Source: Stichopus chloronotus (Eukaryota > Echinodermata > Holothuroidea > Aspidochirotida > Stichopodidae). Taken from it: a stretch of 64,000 nt of DNA. Under the pieces are notes generated by a model that was not told where the DNA came from, did no database searches, and saw only the letters and a list, made by a program, of their open reading frames with translations. The DNA is taken from positions 8,929,506 through 8,993,505 of the forward strand of contig CM037838.1 of assembly GCA_021234535.1 (NCBI GenBank), written 5' to 3'. The position numbers and the translations under genes were made by a program. Within the stretch, counting starts at the first letter, position 1. Each line of letters opens with the position of its first letter. Shown here in pieces: positions 11,301 to 25,388 of this stretch.

Positions 11301-13430
11301 TCTTCAAGAGTAGAACAGTCGGCTGATAAGCCTACATTATCATTTCCCACAGATGTATATTTCATAAACTTGTCCAAATTTGTTGCAACTTTGCTCAGCA
11401 GAGTTGCAGAAAATTTGAGTCCCCACTGATAAAAGGCCCACTTTATTTTAATTCTACATCATCTGGATAGTCCAGGTGTCCTCTGATGAGATACAACCAG
11501 CTTATTGCTCGAAGTTTGAAGTATATCCAACAGAATCTCACAAGTATCACCAGTTACGACATTTACTGTAATACATAAACAAAAAACAGTGATGATCACA
11601 GTGAAAACTGAGCTTGGTTTCTGTATCAAAGTATCAAATATTGGTTTTCAATGAAGAAGGCTCTTCATATTGCAGGATAGTGTGCTCAATCATAAGTGAG
11701 GTTAGATGATGAAAACTTTGCAAAGGAACATGGGACTAAGGTGTCCAATAACTCCAGAATGAATAGTAAAACACATAAATTCACACTGCAGTAACAGCCA
11801 GAGTACATTAGCTTAAACTTTGTGGTCGATATCTAAAGCAGAAACTTGGAAGTTGTCGGTGCAGATCAATTGAAGTACTGTGAACACAATTCAACATTTG
11901 AACCTCTCTAAACTGTGTATACTGCACCTTTAATATCATCTGAACATGCATGGTACATACAGTTATGGTAGCACAGGATGATATGTGAAAGTAATCAAAC
12001 ATCAACAAAAGTTTCGAATAACAGAAGCCAACCATCTTACAAAAATAAACTTAAAGGATCCAATGCCACATGATACTTTGAGAAAACCCATGGAGGTTAC
12101 ACTTCTGAAACTGAAATTTAGCAATTACCCAAACATGAGGTACTACTGTATTAGTGGAACGTAGAGAGACATTAATAAGCAATATTCTCTATGAAAACTG
12201 TTTCAAGCCTAAATTATGGTTAAAGTACGTTGGAACCACCCCATTAAGAGTATTAGCTGCTTCTGAATGAAACAAGTCGTAATCTTCTTATTTTCTTTAC
12301 ACATTCAAAAAATTGAGAGAGTAGCTGGTGCGTTTCTGGCTTCAACAGTGTTTAGTGCAATTGAGTATACTGGTACACAGAAATGCACTCAAAATAATAC
12401 CACACCGAGAAGAGTACATTCCTGATGTGGCAGTAAATGTTAGCACTTAAACTAGTGCACAACACTAAGTGTCTTCTAATTCTTCATGATTTGTGTAAAT
12501 CAAACGGAAAAAAAATCTTCCGACAGAGACCGGGCAAAATAAATTGTTTTCTAGCAAGTATGAACACTTTGAAGCACAATATTCAACCATGTTAAAATAT
12601 GTTGTTCGTTAAATTCACAAAAGCTATAAGACTGAAACTTTCAGCAGGGCTTAAATTCATTCTGACATTGACCAGGATGCACATCTCACACATACAGTAA
12701 TCTGCAAGGACCCACAAACTATGCAACTGAGAGGGAACATAGTGGACAACTATACACACGTACTGTAGACACAGTACCTGCAAGTCTGTCGGTTTCATCA
12801 TTATTAGAAAAACATTGTTTGTTGGGTATACTAAAAAAAAAAGTATTACAAACTGGTGCTTTAATTACTGATGTAGCTTACAAGAGTATACTAGTCTGTT
12901 CAATACATGCAAGGATCATAATAAAAACATCACAAAACGACCTGACCACATTATGCAGTATCCACAAGCCACATTCTGATGGGAAAGGTACACAAACATT
13001 TCTTCAAGGAAACTCGTTTTCAACTGCTGCTCAGATACAGTGCTATATGCATGCAGGTCTTGTCACCACTTATGTGGGCTTTTGCTGTTTTGGGAGGGCC
13101 TCCCCCTGTCTCTCCCCCCCCCCCTCCCAGTGTAAATTGTAACAAATTCAGATGTTGTTTGAGACACACTGTACCATGGAAGCAGGTTATATCAATACTC
13201 TATCTGCACTATTCAAAGACTAAAATCAGTGAAAGGTAACAACATGTGGCACACATCCAGCGGAATATTACCTAGATGCTGTACAAACTTGGCACTAACA
13301 CTGCTACACAGTGCTAGGTGACATAAGTGCAGTATATATTTGAATGTTATGTCTTCAGGTCACATCTGATGAAAATTCAGCACATGTTTGGTGTTGTTTG
13401 GGAGATTTTGTTCAGGAAAGCTTTCTACTG
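8326..13430. other. Non-coding stretch, about 5 kb
   Basis: No gene-like frame: the longest are 86 codons (10440-10700) and overlapping frames of 107 and 86 codons (12819-13239), the latter running through a C-rich patch with an 11-base C run at 13114-13124. Scattered A runs occur (10989-11030, 11253-11281). No tandem or dispersed repeat was noticed. Confidence 0.5.
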
Positions 13431-13782
13431 TTAAAAGAGAATAGTGCAGTTAGAACACACCAACATGGCATAGGTATAGAAAACAGCCTAAACCATTGTT
13501 AAACCAGCCTCACAAATGAACATCTACAAAGGCCATACTCCTCAAAACATTATGCATGTGATGAGAAATGGAAGAGGCATCATTTGAAGTTTGGAAAGTT
13601 TGGGTGAACAAATTGTTGTTGGGCATAAAATGACTGTATTTCTTATCTGTAAGAAATGTATATACGGAGTGGAAGGTCACTGTAATTCCTTATTTTGAAT
13701 GACCTATCATTCTATATTCACAAACATTGGTTTTAAAAATATGATTGTTTACTGTGCAACAAATTTACTTTCTCCCTTTTAA
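13431..13782 (+). mobile_element. Short inverted-repeat transposon, family A copy 1
   Basis: About 352 bp starting TTAAAAGAGAATAGTGC and ending in TTTCTCCCTTTTAA, whose reverse complement begins TTAAAAGGGAGAAA, so the ends are imperfect inverted repeats. The interior aligns along its whole length with 62592-62937 and, inverted, with 38957 onward. Diagnostic blocks are CAACATGGCATA, TTTGGGTGAACAAATT, CACAAACATTGGTTTTAAA and ATTTGAA. No transposase is encoded, so it is a non-autonomous element (MITE-like). The superfamily cannot be assigned: ends reading TTAA leave the target duplication ambiguous. Confidence 0.75.
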
Positions 13783-16700
13783 CACTTGAGTGCTAGGTAC
13801 TTGATACTCGAATTACATGCTACTGCAGGACACTGCAAACTTTCATGATGATAATCTCTCTCAGGAAGGGTTTGCTGGCAAATTCATACTTCAACAAAAC
13901 ATATACTTTATTGCTTACTTTGGCACAAGAACAATTGTGGCAAATTAGACAACCAACGATTGGTAAGTGTAGTACATCCCTCTGACAATGGAGTCATTCA
14001 CATGTGGAGGAATTTACACATAATAGGCCACAAAAACAGACAGAAGAAAAGCAATCTGGCTAACTCAAACGTTAATATTTTCCCCTACTAAATGGTGGCA
14101 ATAGCAGGTATGCACCTATTGTGTACTGAGGTTGTGCAAAGATAACAAAACATCGTGCACTTTTCTGTAGACAAAGGGACTGCAAAGGTATGAAAATGTA
14201 ACATTATTTGTTTGTTTTCTTTACTGATCATCTGCTTATTTTCTTTCCATCGTTTCAATCCCACATAATTAATGAATTATGTGGGATAATATTATTTAAT
14301 GAAACTTCTGTTATCTTATCTGCCATTCATGATGCAATAAAATGTCTATCAAAGGACAGCAATGTTAGCCACATGTATACATCCACCATCTGAGCAGACA
14401 TAAAGGTTTGTGTGAATTGTGTAGGCCTAATCATGCATGTACAGGGCTTTTTGTTGTCCAAATAAACTGATTACAAAGTACATGAACATCATCAGCACAA
14501 GAACTTTATACTGTTCCAGTAGAAGTGAACCCTTTCTTCTAAGTTCTTCATACACTTTTTCATATTTCAAGCAGAGGCACCAATTGCTTTGACAGAAAAT
14601 GTGACCAGGAGAATCAAGCTGGGTATAAATATGTGCTTAAGGTAGAAAACGCTGCATCTAGACTGTTATAAAAATTACTTTGTGGTTCTCTGAACACTTT
14701 CAAAGAGGACCATAAAATTCACAAAATTGGAGTTGTAAGCCTAATCAGAAGGTCATTCAGCCTTTCTTTATCCTATCAAATTACACTTGGAATTAGAAAA
14801 AATTTAAAATTACTGGAATAAGAAAAAAACTTTTAAAGCAAACAACACAAGAATCATCTCCATCCTCCCCCACCACCAGAGCAAAAAAAAAGCAAAAAAG
14901 AACAATTAGCATTGCACTAATAATTCCATTCAATCATTCGTCTGGTTATGTGCATGGAGACGGAATACGATAATTCCAGTTTTTTGAAGGTAGTCAAGAG
15001 CTTTGCTTTTTTCTTCTTAGTTAAAAAATGCTAGGCAGAATGCACTGAACATCTGAAATATTTTTATAATCTATTACAGATATATCAATCAGAAGCAAAG
15101 GTAGAAACAGAAGTCTTCAAACAAATTATGTCAGCTTTTCTGCATCACCAAAACCACCAATGTTGTAACTACTGTAACTATATAAAATATTTCTTTTTAT
15201 ACATTAATAAATTAAAAAAATGTGAACACAAAATATTGCAGTGATCTTGTTCAGTTGGTGCAGGCCATTGTGCATACCCTGTGTTAGGATAACTCCGCCT
15301 TGCCATACTGCAAATGCACAGATACTGGAGGGAAGGGTGAAAGTTTGCCTATCCTGGCCTAGCAAATTGCTTTTGATATTTGGCATTGTTAAATCCACCT
15401 GTTCAGCGGATAAGCCACATTTGGTTTTTTTGTAAACCCACAACAGTCACAACAAAATGTGTCGTGACTGTCATATGCGCATGTACAGGACAGACAGGGA
15501 AGGGAAAATCCCCCCCCAACCACCTGAAAAATCTACCATTTTTCAGGCAAATTGTGAATATTTTGCAAGCAGAATAGACGACTCAAAAAATGTTAGTTTG
15601 GAGGATAAGAACATTATCTCAAACTCATTCTAATGTGAAAGTAGTCTGTCAAAGCCACCAGTGACAATAATCTTTTGCCTTTCATCACCATAGAGTTGGA
15701 ATTCAGACGTTTCATTTTTCGCTCAAAACTTTTACTTTTCGTGCCCTCTGACACAACAGTGTTCCTGTATGCCTATAGTGACAAGTTACATACTTTATAT
15801 ATGCATAAAAAGAAACAAGTAAGGATTATATGGATATTCATTTCCATCAAACACATAATTGGTGGTAACTTTTGTTCAAATTTGCTCATAGACAAATAAC
15901 TACTCACAATGAATATTTATTTACAAAGCACTACCTCTCTGAAAACGTACACACTCACCAAGGAGTGTCCAATGGCTTTAAAGTAAAATAATAATCTGGT
16001 TTGGATTTACTGTGGATCGCTGGAGAGTTAATTTCCTTTCCCCAGCTGGTGCATTGTTAGAATAAACATGTACACTGCACAACTCGATACAACTAATTAC
16101 ACCTAACACAACAGACAGCACCTTTTAGGTTCGCTCACAGAGAACATGTGGCGAAACACTTTGAGGACTTCGAAATCGAGACAGATTTATTAAAATGAAG
16201 GGGCAAAATTGCTTGTCCCTGCCTAAGTTACCCATATTGTTTACCTTTGTTGGTCAATGATGTATTATCTCTTTTGCTAATGGTAAACAGAAAATTGTGC
16301 TCTGAAAGGTAGTGTAACATGACAATGATATTTTGGAGCACTGGCTGCACTAGTTATTGAAAATGTTGAAAATAGCCACATAAAAAACCATCAAATATTG
16401 ACAATATTAAGGGCAAATTCCTGTCCTAAACATAGATAATGAATAACCATTTACTAATTATCTGTAACAAAGAAAAAATGAACTCCTATGATGTTATCCT
16501 TGTTTACTTGACTTTTATTTCAAGGACAATTGAGACTTTTGCATATCCCGCTGTTTCTATATATATTTCTGTTTTTAAAAATATTGATATCACTTAGCAA
16601 TGTGAAAACCAGATGACAAGAAATTAAGAGACAACATATATAGGCCTGACAAAAATACTGTGGCAACAGTCCACATCTGCATAATTGCATTTCCTTTCCT

Positions 16701-18248
16701 CCAATTCTGAGAAGCCATATAAAACGATAAATGATACAAACACCATTCAAACAGTTTGTTATTTAGTGTTTCACACCCCAATGTCTGAATCAGCCAACAC
16801 TTTCTTGGTTGCATGTCACAAAATCTCTAAAAAGTAAAATTATCTAGCTGCCACAGTATGTTACTGGTAACTAAGGCTGTGACAGTTAGTAAAAAATTGG
16901 AAACAGGTTTCAGTGGCCGTGAAAACCGTTTTTTTACATCAAAACCGTTTTTTTTTTCAAAATCTACTCTGACCATATAACGCACTTGCCGTGGCGACTG
17001 CAAATTATTTTGAATAAGAATTCGCACAAATGTTGGTCAAAAGTTAAACGCAAACTCAAGTGTCTGACAAATCCTTCAACACACCAGCAATAAGTAGAAA
17101 CTTTCCATTAAAAAAGTGTGGAATGCCTTATCAAAGAAAAATTTGAAATGGAACAAAAATCACGATCGGTTACTAACCGAATCGAACAAAACTGGTTTTA
17201 CGAACAGCCTTACTAGTAACTGTTACACATGTAACTATATATATTATAGCACTTCCGGGTTGAGTCGAGTAGCCAAAACAGAAAATGGTTTAACCTTTTT
17301 ATTACCTGGTTAGGTAACAGGTGCCAATTATTTTTTTTTTAAAGAATCAAAATTCTCAATTACTGTGGTTCATGCACTACAGCTACAGTACACATTACTA
17401 GCACAAAGACCTTCAATATAACATTTCTATTTGACACTCAATGGTATGAACAACACAGAGTCACAGTTTACGTATAATCCATGGAAGGATCCAATAAATT
17501 ACAAAAAAAAATTCCATTTTGGTACATCCATCACTTCAGCTGGAAACAACTACTGTATGCCGCTGAATACACTACAGCACAGTTCATGATGAAACCACAA
17601 TGTATTCAAAATGTGAAAAGTTAGAAGCTGAGCACTTCAACAGCAAAAGGGCACTCTACATAGGAACCTGTTTGCTGACCTCTAGAGTTGCATCATCAAG
17701 TTAAGTTTGTACCCTAAAAATTAAATCCAGTAATATTAATAGTAACAATTTCATACGATTAGCCTGACAAATATGCATATATCACAAACCCCATCACAAA
17801 CTTGGAAAATTAAAGTGATTGCATGCATGGGCACAGAAACATATGTACAGAAGGATAAAGTTACAGTTTGATCTTCAGTCTACAGATCTTAAAAGTGCAC
17901 AAGCAATGTTGTTCATGGATAGAGTATATCATACAATGCTCAAAAATGACAATAACTACTTTGACAGCGAAGGAAACTGCATAAAAAAAGCAAAAGACAT
18001 AGTTCATATTTGAAAATTAACAGTTCTTACTATGAAAAGTAAGCCACACCTTCATAATGAATATGCAATGCTGCAGTTCTTACAGCTGTAACAAAACAAG
18101 CTACTGCTCAACTCAAGTCATTACTAATTTGATCTTAATCCAGTAAAGGGAATTGCAGCATTAAGCAAAATGAAGCATTGACCTATTTACATAGACAATA
18201 CACAGTGATCACCTCATTATAGCATCAGTGCATGCATAGTCATGTAGT
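13783..18248. other. Non-coding stretch, about 4.5 kb
   Basis: Contains the hairpin at 14258-14287 and one TAGGCCTA (14422-14429). The repeated AAAACCGTTTTTTT near 16922-16957 is simple sequence. Open frames of 61-79 codons, including 17819-18013, have no recognisable domain. Confidence 0.5.
14258..14287. repeat. Perfect 13-bp stem hairpin with 4-base loop
   Basis: ATCCCACATAATT at 14258-14270 and its exact reverse complement at 14275-14287 enclose the loop AATG. It is too short for a microRNA precursor. It may be a residual inverted duplication or a cruciform-forming site. Confidence 0.7.
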
Positions 18249-18411
18249 CCACAAAGAATTTCCATAATGTGCTAAAATCACATCTCCAGAAAAACCTTTT
18301 ATTGCATGATACTGTAAGAACATGAGCTGGTGATATCGAGTCATACCATCATGATTAGCGTTTGTTCCTTCGATGAAACCTAATCATGTATGAAATCATG
18401 TAAGGATTGGC
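18249..18411 (+). repeat. Dispersed repeat family C, copy 2
   Basis: Second copy of the 1724-1880 repeat in the same orientation. It has the same ordered blocks (GAATTTCCATAATGTGCTAA, GATATCGAGTCATACCATCA, TTTGTTCCTTCGATGAAACC, AGGATTGGC) and a short insertion near 18311-18325 relative to copy 1. No reading frame is shared between the copies. Confidence 0.75.
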
Positions 18412-18864
18412 GGGATCAGCTGTTGACCAACTGAATATTCATTACTAGAATGCTAAAATGAGCTTATTCAAAGAAGTGCACGGTTATTAATGAAGACTGT
18501 CAATCACTACATTATTGTATTTTGCACTTACACAGCTTACATAAAAATGTGAAATCATATAGGAGAATTCATCCACTGAAACGAATTTATTTCCCAAAAT
18601 TGTTGACTTGTGATATTGTAAGACGTAATTAACTTAATTTTGAACACAAAATTTTAATGAATTTACTTTTTTGCTGCATGTAATGACTTTAAAGCTGAAA
18701 CTACATGCGATGCGATAACGGATGCGCATTTAACTGTAATATTTTTATATGCACATCTACTAGTGTTTGCATCAGGTACCTATAGGTAGCTGGAAACCGG
18801 ACTGAAGTTGCTAATACCCAAATATAAGCTTCACCAACATACGCTGTATACCTATAGGTGTGAC
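18412..18864. other. Leader region of the 343-bp array
   Basis: No gene. The last 100 bases carry TACCTATAGGTA (palindromic, near 18777-18788) and a second CCTATAGGT just before the array. These resemble the AGCTATAGGTAC found at the unit ends of the array, so the array may have arisen between such short similarities. Confidence 0.4.
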
Positions 18865-19890
18865 AAAATTTAGCATATATCTGACTAAACAAGGCTTCTT
18901 CGTCACGCCAATTCCATAAGAAAGGTAAACAAACAACAAAATGCCATATTGGATGTCACAATGAAGTGGTCTGATGTATATAGCAAAAAGAAAGCGTACT
19001 TCCTGGGTACCTGACTGACTATGGACATTTGGTAACCTCGGGTACCAATTTTGGACCCGGTGCAAATAAACACCAATATTGCCAACTTATTGTCAGAAAA
19101 CCTCTGATAATACTGTGTTTTATGTCTTTTATTTTGTTGTTCCTTTTTTTTTTGATTTTTGTTCGATTTATACACAGTTTGTGCACACAGCTATAGGTAC
19201 AGTACCTAAAAATTTAGCATATATCTGACTAAACAACGCTTCTTCGTCATGCAAATTCCATAAGAAAGGTAAACAAACAACAAAATGCCATATTGGATGT
19301 AACAATGAAGTGGTCAGATGTATATAGCAAAAAGGAAGCGCACTTCCTGGGTACCTGACTGACTATGGACATTTGGTAACTCGGGTACCAATTTTGGACC
19401 CAATGCAAATAAACACCAATATTGCCAACTTATTGTCAGAAAACCTCTGATAATACTGTGTTTTATATCTTTTATTTTGTAGTTCCTTTTTTTTTGGTTT
19501 TTGTTCGATTTATACACAGTTTGTGCACACAGCTATAGGTACAGTACCTAAAAAATTTAGCATATATCTGACTAAACAACGCTTCTTCGTCATGCAAATT
19601 CCATAAGAAAGGTAAACAAACAACAAAATGCCATATTGGATGTCACAATGAAGTGGTCAGATGTATATAGCAAAAAGGAAGCGCACTTCCTGGGTACCTG
19701 ACTGACTATGGACATTTGGTAACCCAGGTCCCAATTTTGGACCCAATGCAAATAAACACCAATATTGCCAACTTAGTGTCAGAAAACCTCTTATAATACT
19801 GTGTTTTATATCTTTTATTTTGTTGTCCCTTTTTTTTGGTTTTTGTTCGATTTATACACAGTTTGTGCACACAGCTATAGGTACAGTACC
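18865..19890 (+). repeat. Tandem array, three units of about 343 bp
   Basis: The marker AATTTAGCATATATCTGACT recurs with its TAG at 18871, 19215 and 19558, giving periods of 344 and 343 bp. Units 2 and 3 differ at only about eight positions by eye (near 98% identity), and unit 1 at about fifteen. Each unit starts with the same GACTAAACAA block and ends with a poly-T tract then TTTGTGCACACAGCTATAGG. The first two unit junctions (19194-19208, 19536-19550) contain a 15-base inverted repeat TAGGTAC-A-GTACCTA; the third end is altered to GTACCCGC. Minus-strand frames (84-90, 67 and 69 codons) repeat with the units but are broken differently in each, so they are not genes. Confidence 0.92.
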
Positions 19891-22800
19891 CGCATATGCA
19901 AACTCCAGTTGCCAATTAACTCGGGTTTGCTGCACATGGGCCAACCGCACATACCACTCAACATCATATTAGATACTCTGATAAATGTCTAAAGCCTGAG
20001 AAAAAAATTGTACTCCATGGTTCAAGTTCCCTATGGGATATGTATATGCCTGCATGGTTGACTCAAGCACTGATGTGAATTAAACAAGTTAAATCTGACT
20101 GCAAAGAAATAAAATATTTCAAGTGTATTTAACTAACATATATAGCATCAGTTGGCACAACAGAAATTACACCAAGTGGAAAAAAAACTAGTTTTTTTGT
20201 CCGAATTATTCAAAAAATTTGGGTGTGATGGGTTTTTTTTTTTTCTGACATGCAGCAAAACGAAAGGCCTGTTGGCAGCACAGCAAATTCATGTGCATCA
20301 AAATCAGTGAATGTTATGTTGCAAAGACATCGCTAAAGACTTGGAGAGATGATTTCCACAGTTGGGACACGAAATAACCGGTTAAAAATCCTACCTTTGG
20401 TGGAAAAAAAAAAACTGTGAGGGGGGAAAATGCTTGCGAGCGGGGATTTTCTTTTTTTATGTAATTGGCCTTAATTCCCAGATGCAATATGTACAATGCA
20501 CTACACAAAACACCAGCATATTGAATATTTTCATGAAGAACAGAGTCCAATATTGCATTTGACCTCCAATATAAAAAACATTATGTGATACTGGGGTACA
20601 GTCCAATGAGGAATAGCATGCATGGCAACAGCTAGAATCGCACCAGGTATACCAACCACTTGTAGGTACATAGAGAGTCAAGAGACATTGCCTATAATGA
20701 AAGTCCTCCATCTCTGATTCCATAGCACATCTAAATAATATTTGACGTTTCAAGAGGCGTAGGTTTGAATCATGGTGTAATTAGCTGGTCGGTCATCACC
20801 GCTCACCTAATTGTCATATGCACAGGTTTTGACATCATTGCGTGCCTAGCACATTAAAGGGATCCGATATACAAGATACCCAAACCAAATGACGTATATA
20901 CTGAGTGGCTTAAACTATCCAACTCGATTTGCCATAATGAGTGTTGGAACTGTATGGAAATGCAGTTTCAGTGGTGACCATACATCAACCACCAGTAGGA
21001 TGGGGCATACCATGGGCTGATCTTCACAAGCAATGAAACTAAAATAAGTCAAGTCCTGATGACCCTTGACCTTTTACTTCATTATGACATTTGTAATATA
21101 ATCTACCTCAGTAACAAGCAACCATTAACTTCCATTGGAACAAAGCAACTGCCATTTTCTTACACAATAAAATGTATGAGTTTGCTGAATATAAATACAG
21201 GTTTCCACCAACTTTCGTATCGAAGGAGTAACAGCAAGCGCAGCCGTGGTTACGAATTCCTTGTTTTGCCACAATTCAGTCATTGACGAAATAACAGAAG
21301 AGTGGAAAACACTGCAACAGTTTCATTTTGCTTCATATCTTACAAAACAGACAAAACATACCATGGAATTGCATAGATTCTGGATAAAACTGGGTTAACA
21401 GGAAGCAAGGACGCTATGTAATTAGTACAGACAACTTACTGTGCGTTTGATGTTACTCAACCATACAACCATAAACACGCTACGATGTAATTTTTTTGCC
21501 TAAAAATACCATTGAGAACATAGATTCCCATACAAGTGAAACTACAAGTTGATTAATGAACAATACATTGCTTAAATGTGAAATCTTAACGAGATAATAG
21601 GATTTGAAGGAGATATTTGATAAATACTTCTATCGAAACAACAGACCTTTTCGATGGTAGCCATCTTCCCAAAGACGGTCATTGAGTGATGCGGTTGAAG
21701 TACGAATCCTGACGCGCGTGACAAAAAAGTTCAGGGTAACTCCTAATGGCATTTTCTTAACAGAGGAGGAGAAGTTATCATTTCAGAAAACGGGTTTAAT
21801 GTCGATTGGATACGAATCTAGCAGATAGATGTAGCCTAAGCAAAGGTTAATGACCTCTAGTCACAAGTACCACCTCTTCAACGACAGGTTCCAAAGGCGA
21901 TTTTATCTTCCAAGTTCGATCATTGGGTTCCACAAAATCGGCATGCTTTTATTTGATTCGAACCTAGTCCTACATAATTATCCTTATGACTCGAAAAAGA
22001 AAAGTCAGTGACAATGAGGCCAATTGATATGGATTCACCCACATTGAAAAAAGTCTTGGAAGGGAAACTATCATGTAGGAATACTATGTATTCCTACTTA
22101 GCCTGTTTGCTATATCAAACAAGGCAGTTTTACTTCAAAGTGTGGATTGCTCTTAGGCCGCCTGAAGCAGCTCATAAACAGGTCTATATGGAAGTTGAAC
22201 CATAGTATTAATTTTTCCTTATGTAAGGTAACATCATTAAAGCTCACATGACAATTATCTAATCGAGTACTTGCATAACTTTGGAATTTCTCAAATCCAA
22301 AAGGTGTGGTAGTTAATTTCAAGTTAGGTTGATTAATTTCTATTTATTGATTTTTTAGTCCTTTATTAGGCCCCTAAGCCTACAACGCCCTTGAAGTCTG
22401 CTGGGACATTGTTGTTTTTGTTGTTATTAAAATACAGACTTTTACGCTATTAACCCTATGGCTAAGTGACCTAATTCAGTAGTCATTGGACTGACCCTCA
22501 AAGATTTCATTAGCGCACAAATTGCGCGTCGAAAAGTTGCGATTATAAACCTCATATAGGTGTTACAGTGTGTGGGCGCATGGCGTATCTTTAGGGCTTT
22601 CGTTTTATGTAGTATTCGGAATTGTGTTTAATATCTGTCTACACTGGATACTGTGTGATGTTCATTCTAGGCCTATTACACACCCATACAGTGCTTTTTA
22701 CAATGGGTACACTCGATCCTTATACTTCAGTGTTGTAAATCATCAGCGATGAGATTGATTCTTATTGGGGGAAGGGGGACGTTTTTCATTCCACATTTTG

Positions 22801-25388
22801 GTAATTTAGATGATTAATGTTACAGTCACATTTACACAACTAAACGATTTTCTGGGAGCCGCATGTCATAAGTAGCAGGAGGGGGTAAATTGGTTTTACA
22901 GGTCTATAGCTTTTTTTCGTAAACCACGTGGGTGTGCGAATGACGGGGCACATTCTTTTGGGAAAATTCCACCAAATTATGACGTCACAAAATTTCGAGA
23001 TGGTAAAAAATCACGTATTTCCAATAAAAATCGGTATTAAAAAGGTTGTTTTCACCTAGACATATCATTTCGAAGCATAACCGATTAAGCTTTTCTTAAT
23101 GGGAACATTTAGAGATCTGGGTTTAAAATGAACAAATGATCGATTTGTGTACAAAACTTTTCGATATGCTGAAATTCGTTGTGGATCGGCAGTTGGAGAG
23201 AACTATACGGCAATTTGTAGATGCATAACTGCACTGCTCACATAACACTTATTCAAATATATCGTGTAAAATCCTTATTTTTTACTTATTTTTAACGATC
23301 AGTTCTAAGCCATGTTGTAAGGTTCAGGTGAGAAATAATGTACCATAAGATGTTTCAAGTTGTTTGTTTTGCAAATATAACAATTACCACAAATATGACT
23401 CCCAATCCCAAGCCCGGTCCACTGGCCCCAACGTTGAGAAATATCTTGCAAATTCCTGCACTCCTCTCTACATATATAGGCCTAGTCTCAATGGGAGATG
23501 TACCACATCTGAGACGTTCGTATACAACAAAATACAGTGATCATGATATGACCTCATACAACACGATGACACCCAACCACTCATATCGCAATCACTATCG
23601 GGTTTGACAAAGCTTATATTTTCAATTCGTTTATTGAAAACAAAGAAACACACACAAAAAAATTCAATCAATTCGCCAGTGTTAATTTAACCAAATATGT
23701 CCAGCAACAGTGTTCACTGCAAATGAGGTATAACCTTGAAGTACTATAAAATTGTTTAGTGCGCCTACAGCCTTTGTTTTTGTTCAAAAAGTCTCAGGAA
23801 TGTTTAATAAACCCCTTCCACTTCATTCGATCTCACGTTGCAAAGAGTTGGAAACAGTTGTAAATAGTATAGAGGTAAACTTGTAAAATAACACGTAACA
23901 TGTGAAATAATATAGAGTTTGAGTTTTTTTTTTCCTTTTGATGCATGAGGCATGGGGCTGAGGAGGGCTGAGCCTTATTATCACGAATATTTAAAACAAC
24001 GACGAAATCCAACATGCAGTTAAGTTAATTGGCTCTACATTTTCAACTGACTTAACGCATGCGTGGATATATGTTTTGGACGTACTTTAAAATGTTTCGC
24101 CAAAGATCTAGGGGGCACCTCCTCCCTGCCCCCTGACTACACGGAAATCATTAACCTTAATTGTATCTGTCAGAAGTTTGCCAATTGTACTATCATTATG
24201 TTAATGTTTACTTTTGATTCAACCAGGGTTACAAGCAAAATGGTTTCGTGTTACCGTTTGCAAAGACAGACAATTGTACGAACGACTTGTAAAATTGAAC
24301 GTATACTGATCTAACCCAGAAAGGTAATAATATAAGCAATATTAAAAATATGACATAAACACTGATTGTACCTCAGTTTTTTGTTCAAAGAAATGTATAC
24401 GCTGACAAAAAATATTTGATTTAAACTGCATGAGGCATAATACATAACGTTTATGATAACTTTCAAACGTAAACAGGAAACCAAACAAAGAAAATAATCA
24501 AACTTAGCTTTTAGCTTATCCTGATCAATCTTACACGACATTACATACACGAAAATAAATTTCCGTCCTCTCGATTGACCCCGCGTCCCTCGGCCCCACC
24601 CAAGAATTATTTTTTCATGGTGTTTCATGCAGTGTAATTTGAAGGAGCTGTAAATGTGGTCATGGGGATGGCATAAATTTTGAATTTCGAGAGAGTGAAA
24701 ATTTCAACGTTTTATTCATGTTACTCTGCATGGCAATTAACATTACACACAGACAAAAAAAAAGAAAGCACCGAAGAGACACATGAACGCCCATGAAGAT
24801 TCCTTCATGGGCAGTATGACGATGCACATGCGATATGATGAAGTCGACTAAAAGTTGTGGGATGACAGTTGGCCTACTGGTGACTATAGCTGAAGAGACT
24901 TCAGCTGAAGAATGTACTTTCCCTAAACTGTGTGTTAGATATGCTTTTATCGGACTAAAGCAAAGGAAGAGAAAAGCAAAAACATGAAAATTCTATGAAG
25001 GATTATGCTGCTTAGTGCTAACGCAACACGACGACTTGGGTTACTATGTCAAACATACCGTCATGTTGTTAAATGTGCTTGTTTTAGATTCTGGACTTTT
25101 TAAATTGCAACTTGCCAGACATGCAATCTTTGAATGCACTCATATTTTTACGAGAGTATTGATATTTGATCAACATAATTATAATACGTTAGAGAAAATT
25201 TGTGAAATTGTTAGAGTTTGTAGAAATTATGCCAACAGTTCCATCAAATACAATAAATTTATCATTTTCATTTCTGCCACAGTTTATAAAGAAAATCACA
25301 ATTTAAACCATTACCAGTGCCTTCCTCATGTAGTGTAAACAAAATTTCGTTAATACGCATGCTCATTTGTGAACAACGAAATGGGATA
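19891..25388. other. Non-coding stretch, about 5.5 kb
   Basis: Frames reach 107 codons (25015-25338, plus) and 105 codons (24311-24628, minus), without recognisable motifs. Includes TGACCC-T-TGACCT at 21060-21072 (DR1-like on the minus strand), one TGACGTCA (22980-22987) and two TAGGCCTA octamers (22668-22675, 23477-23484). Confidence 0.45.
24789..24812. repeat. Short hairpin, 10-bp stem
   Basis: GCCCATGAAG and its exact reverse complement CTTCATGGGC enclose the loop ATTC. It lies just after an A-rich tract. No function can be inferred. Confidence 0.55.

Noticed and set aside
18811..19915. Related minus-strand frames of 67-90 codons recurring every 343 bp, suggesting a repeated gene
   Set aside because: They recur only because the DNA is tandemly duplicated. 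Stops and frameshifts differ between the units, and no domain is visible.
24789..24812. Hairpin considered as a terminator or small RNA
   Set aside because: A 10-bp stem with 4-base loop is too small for a microRNA precursor, and bacterial-type terminators do not apply here.
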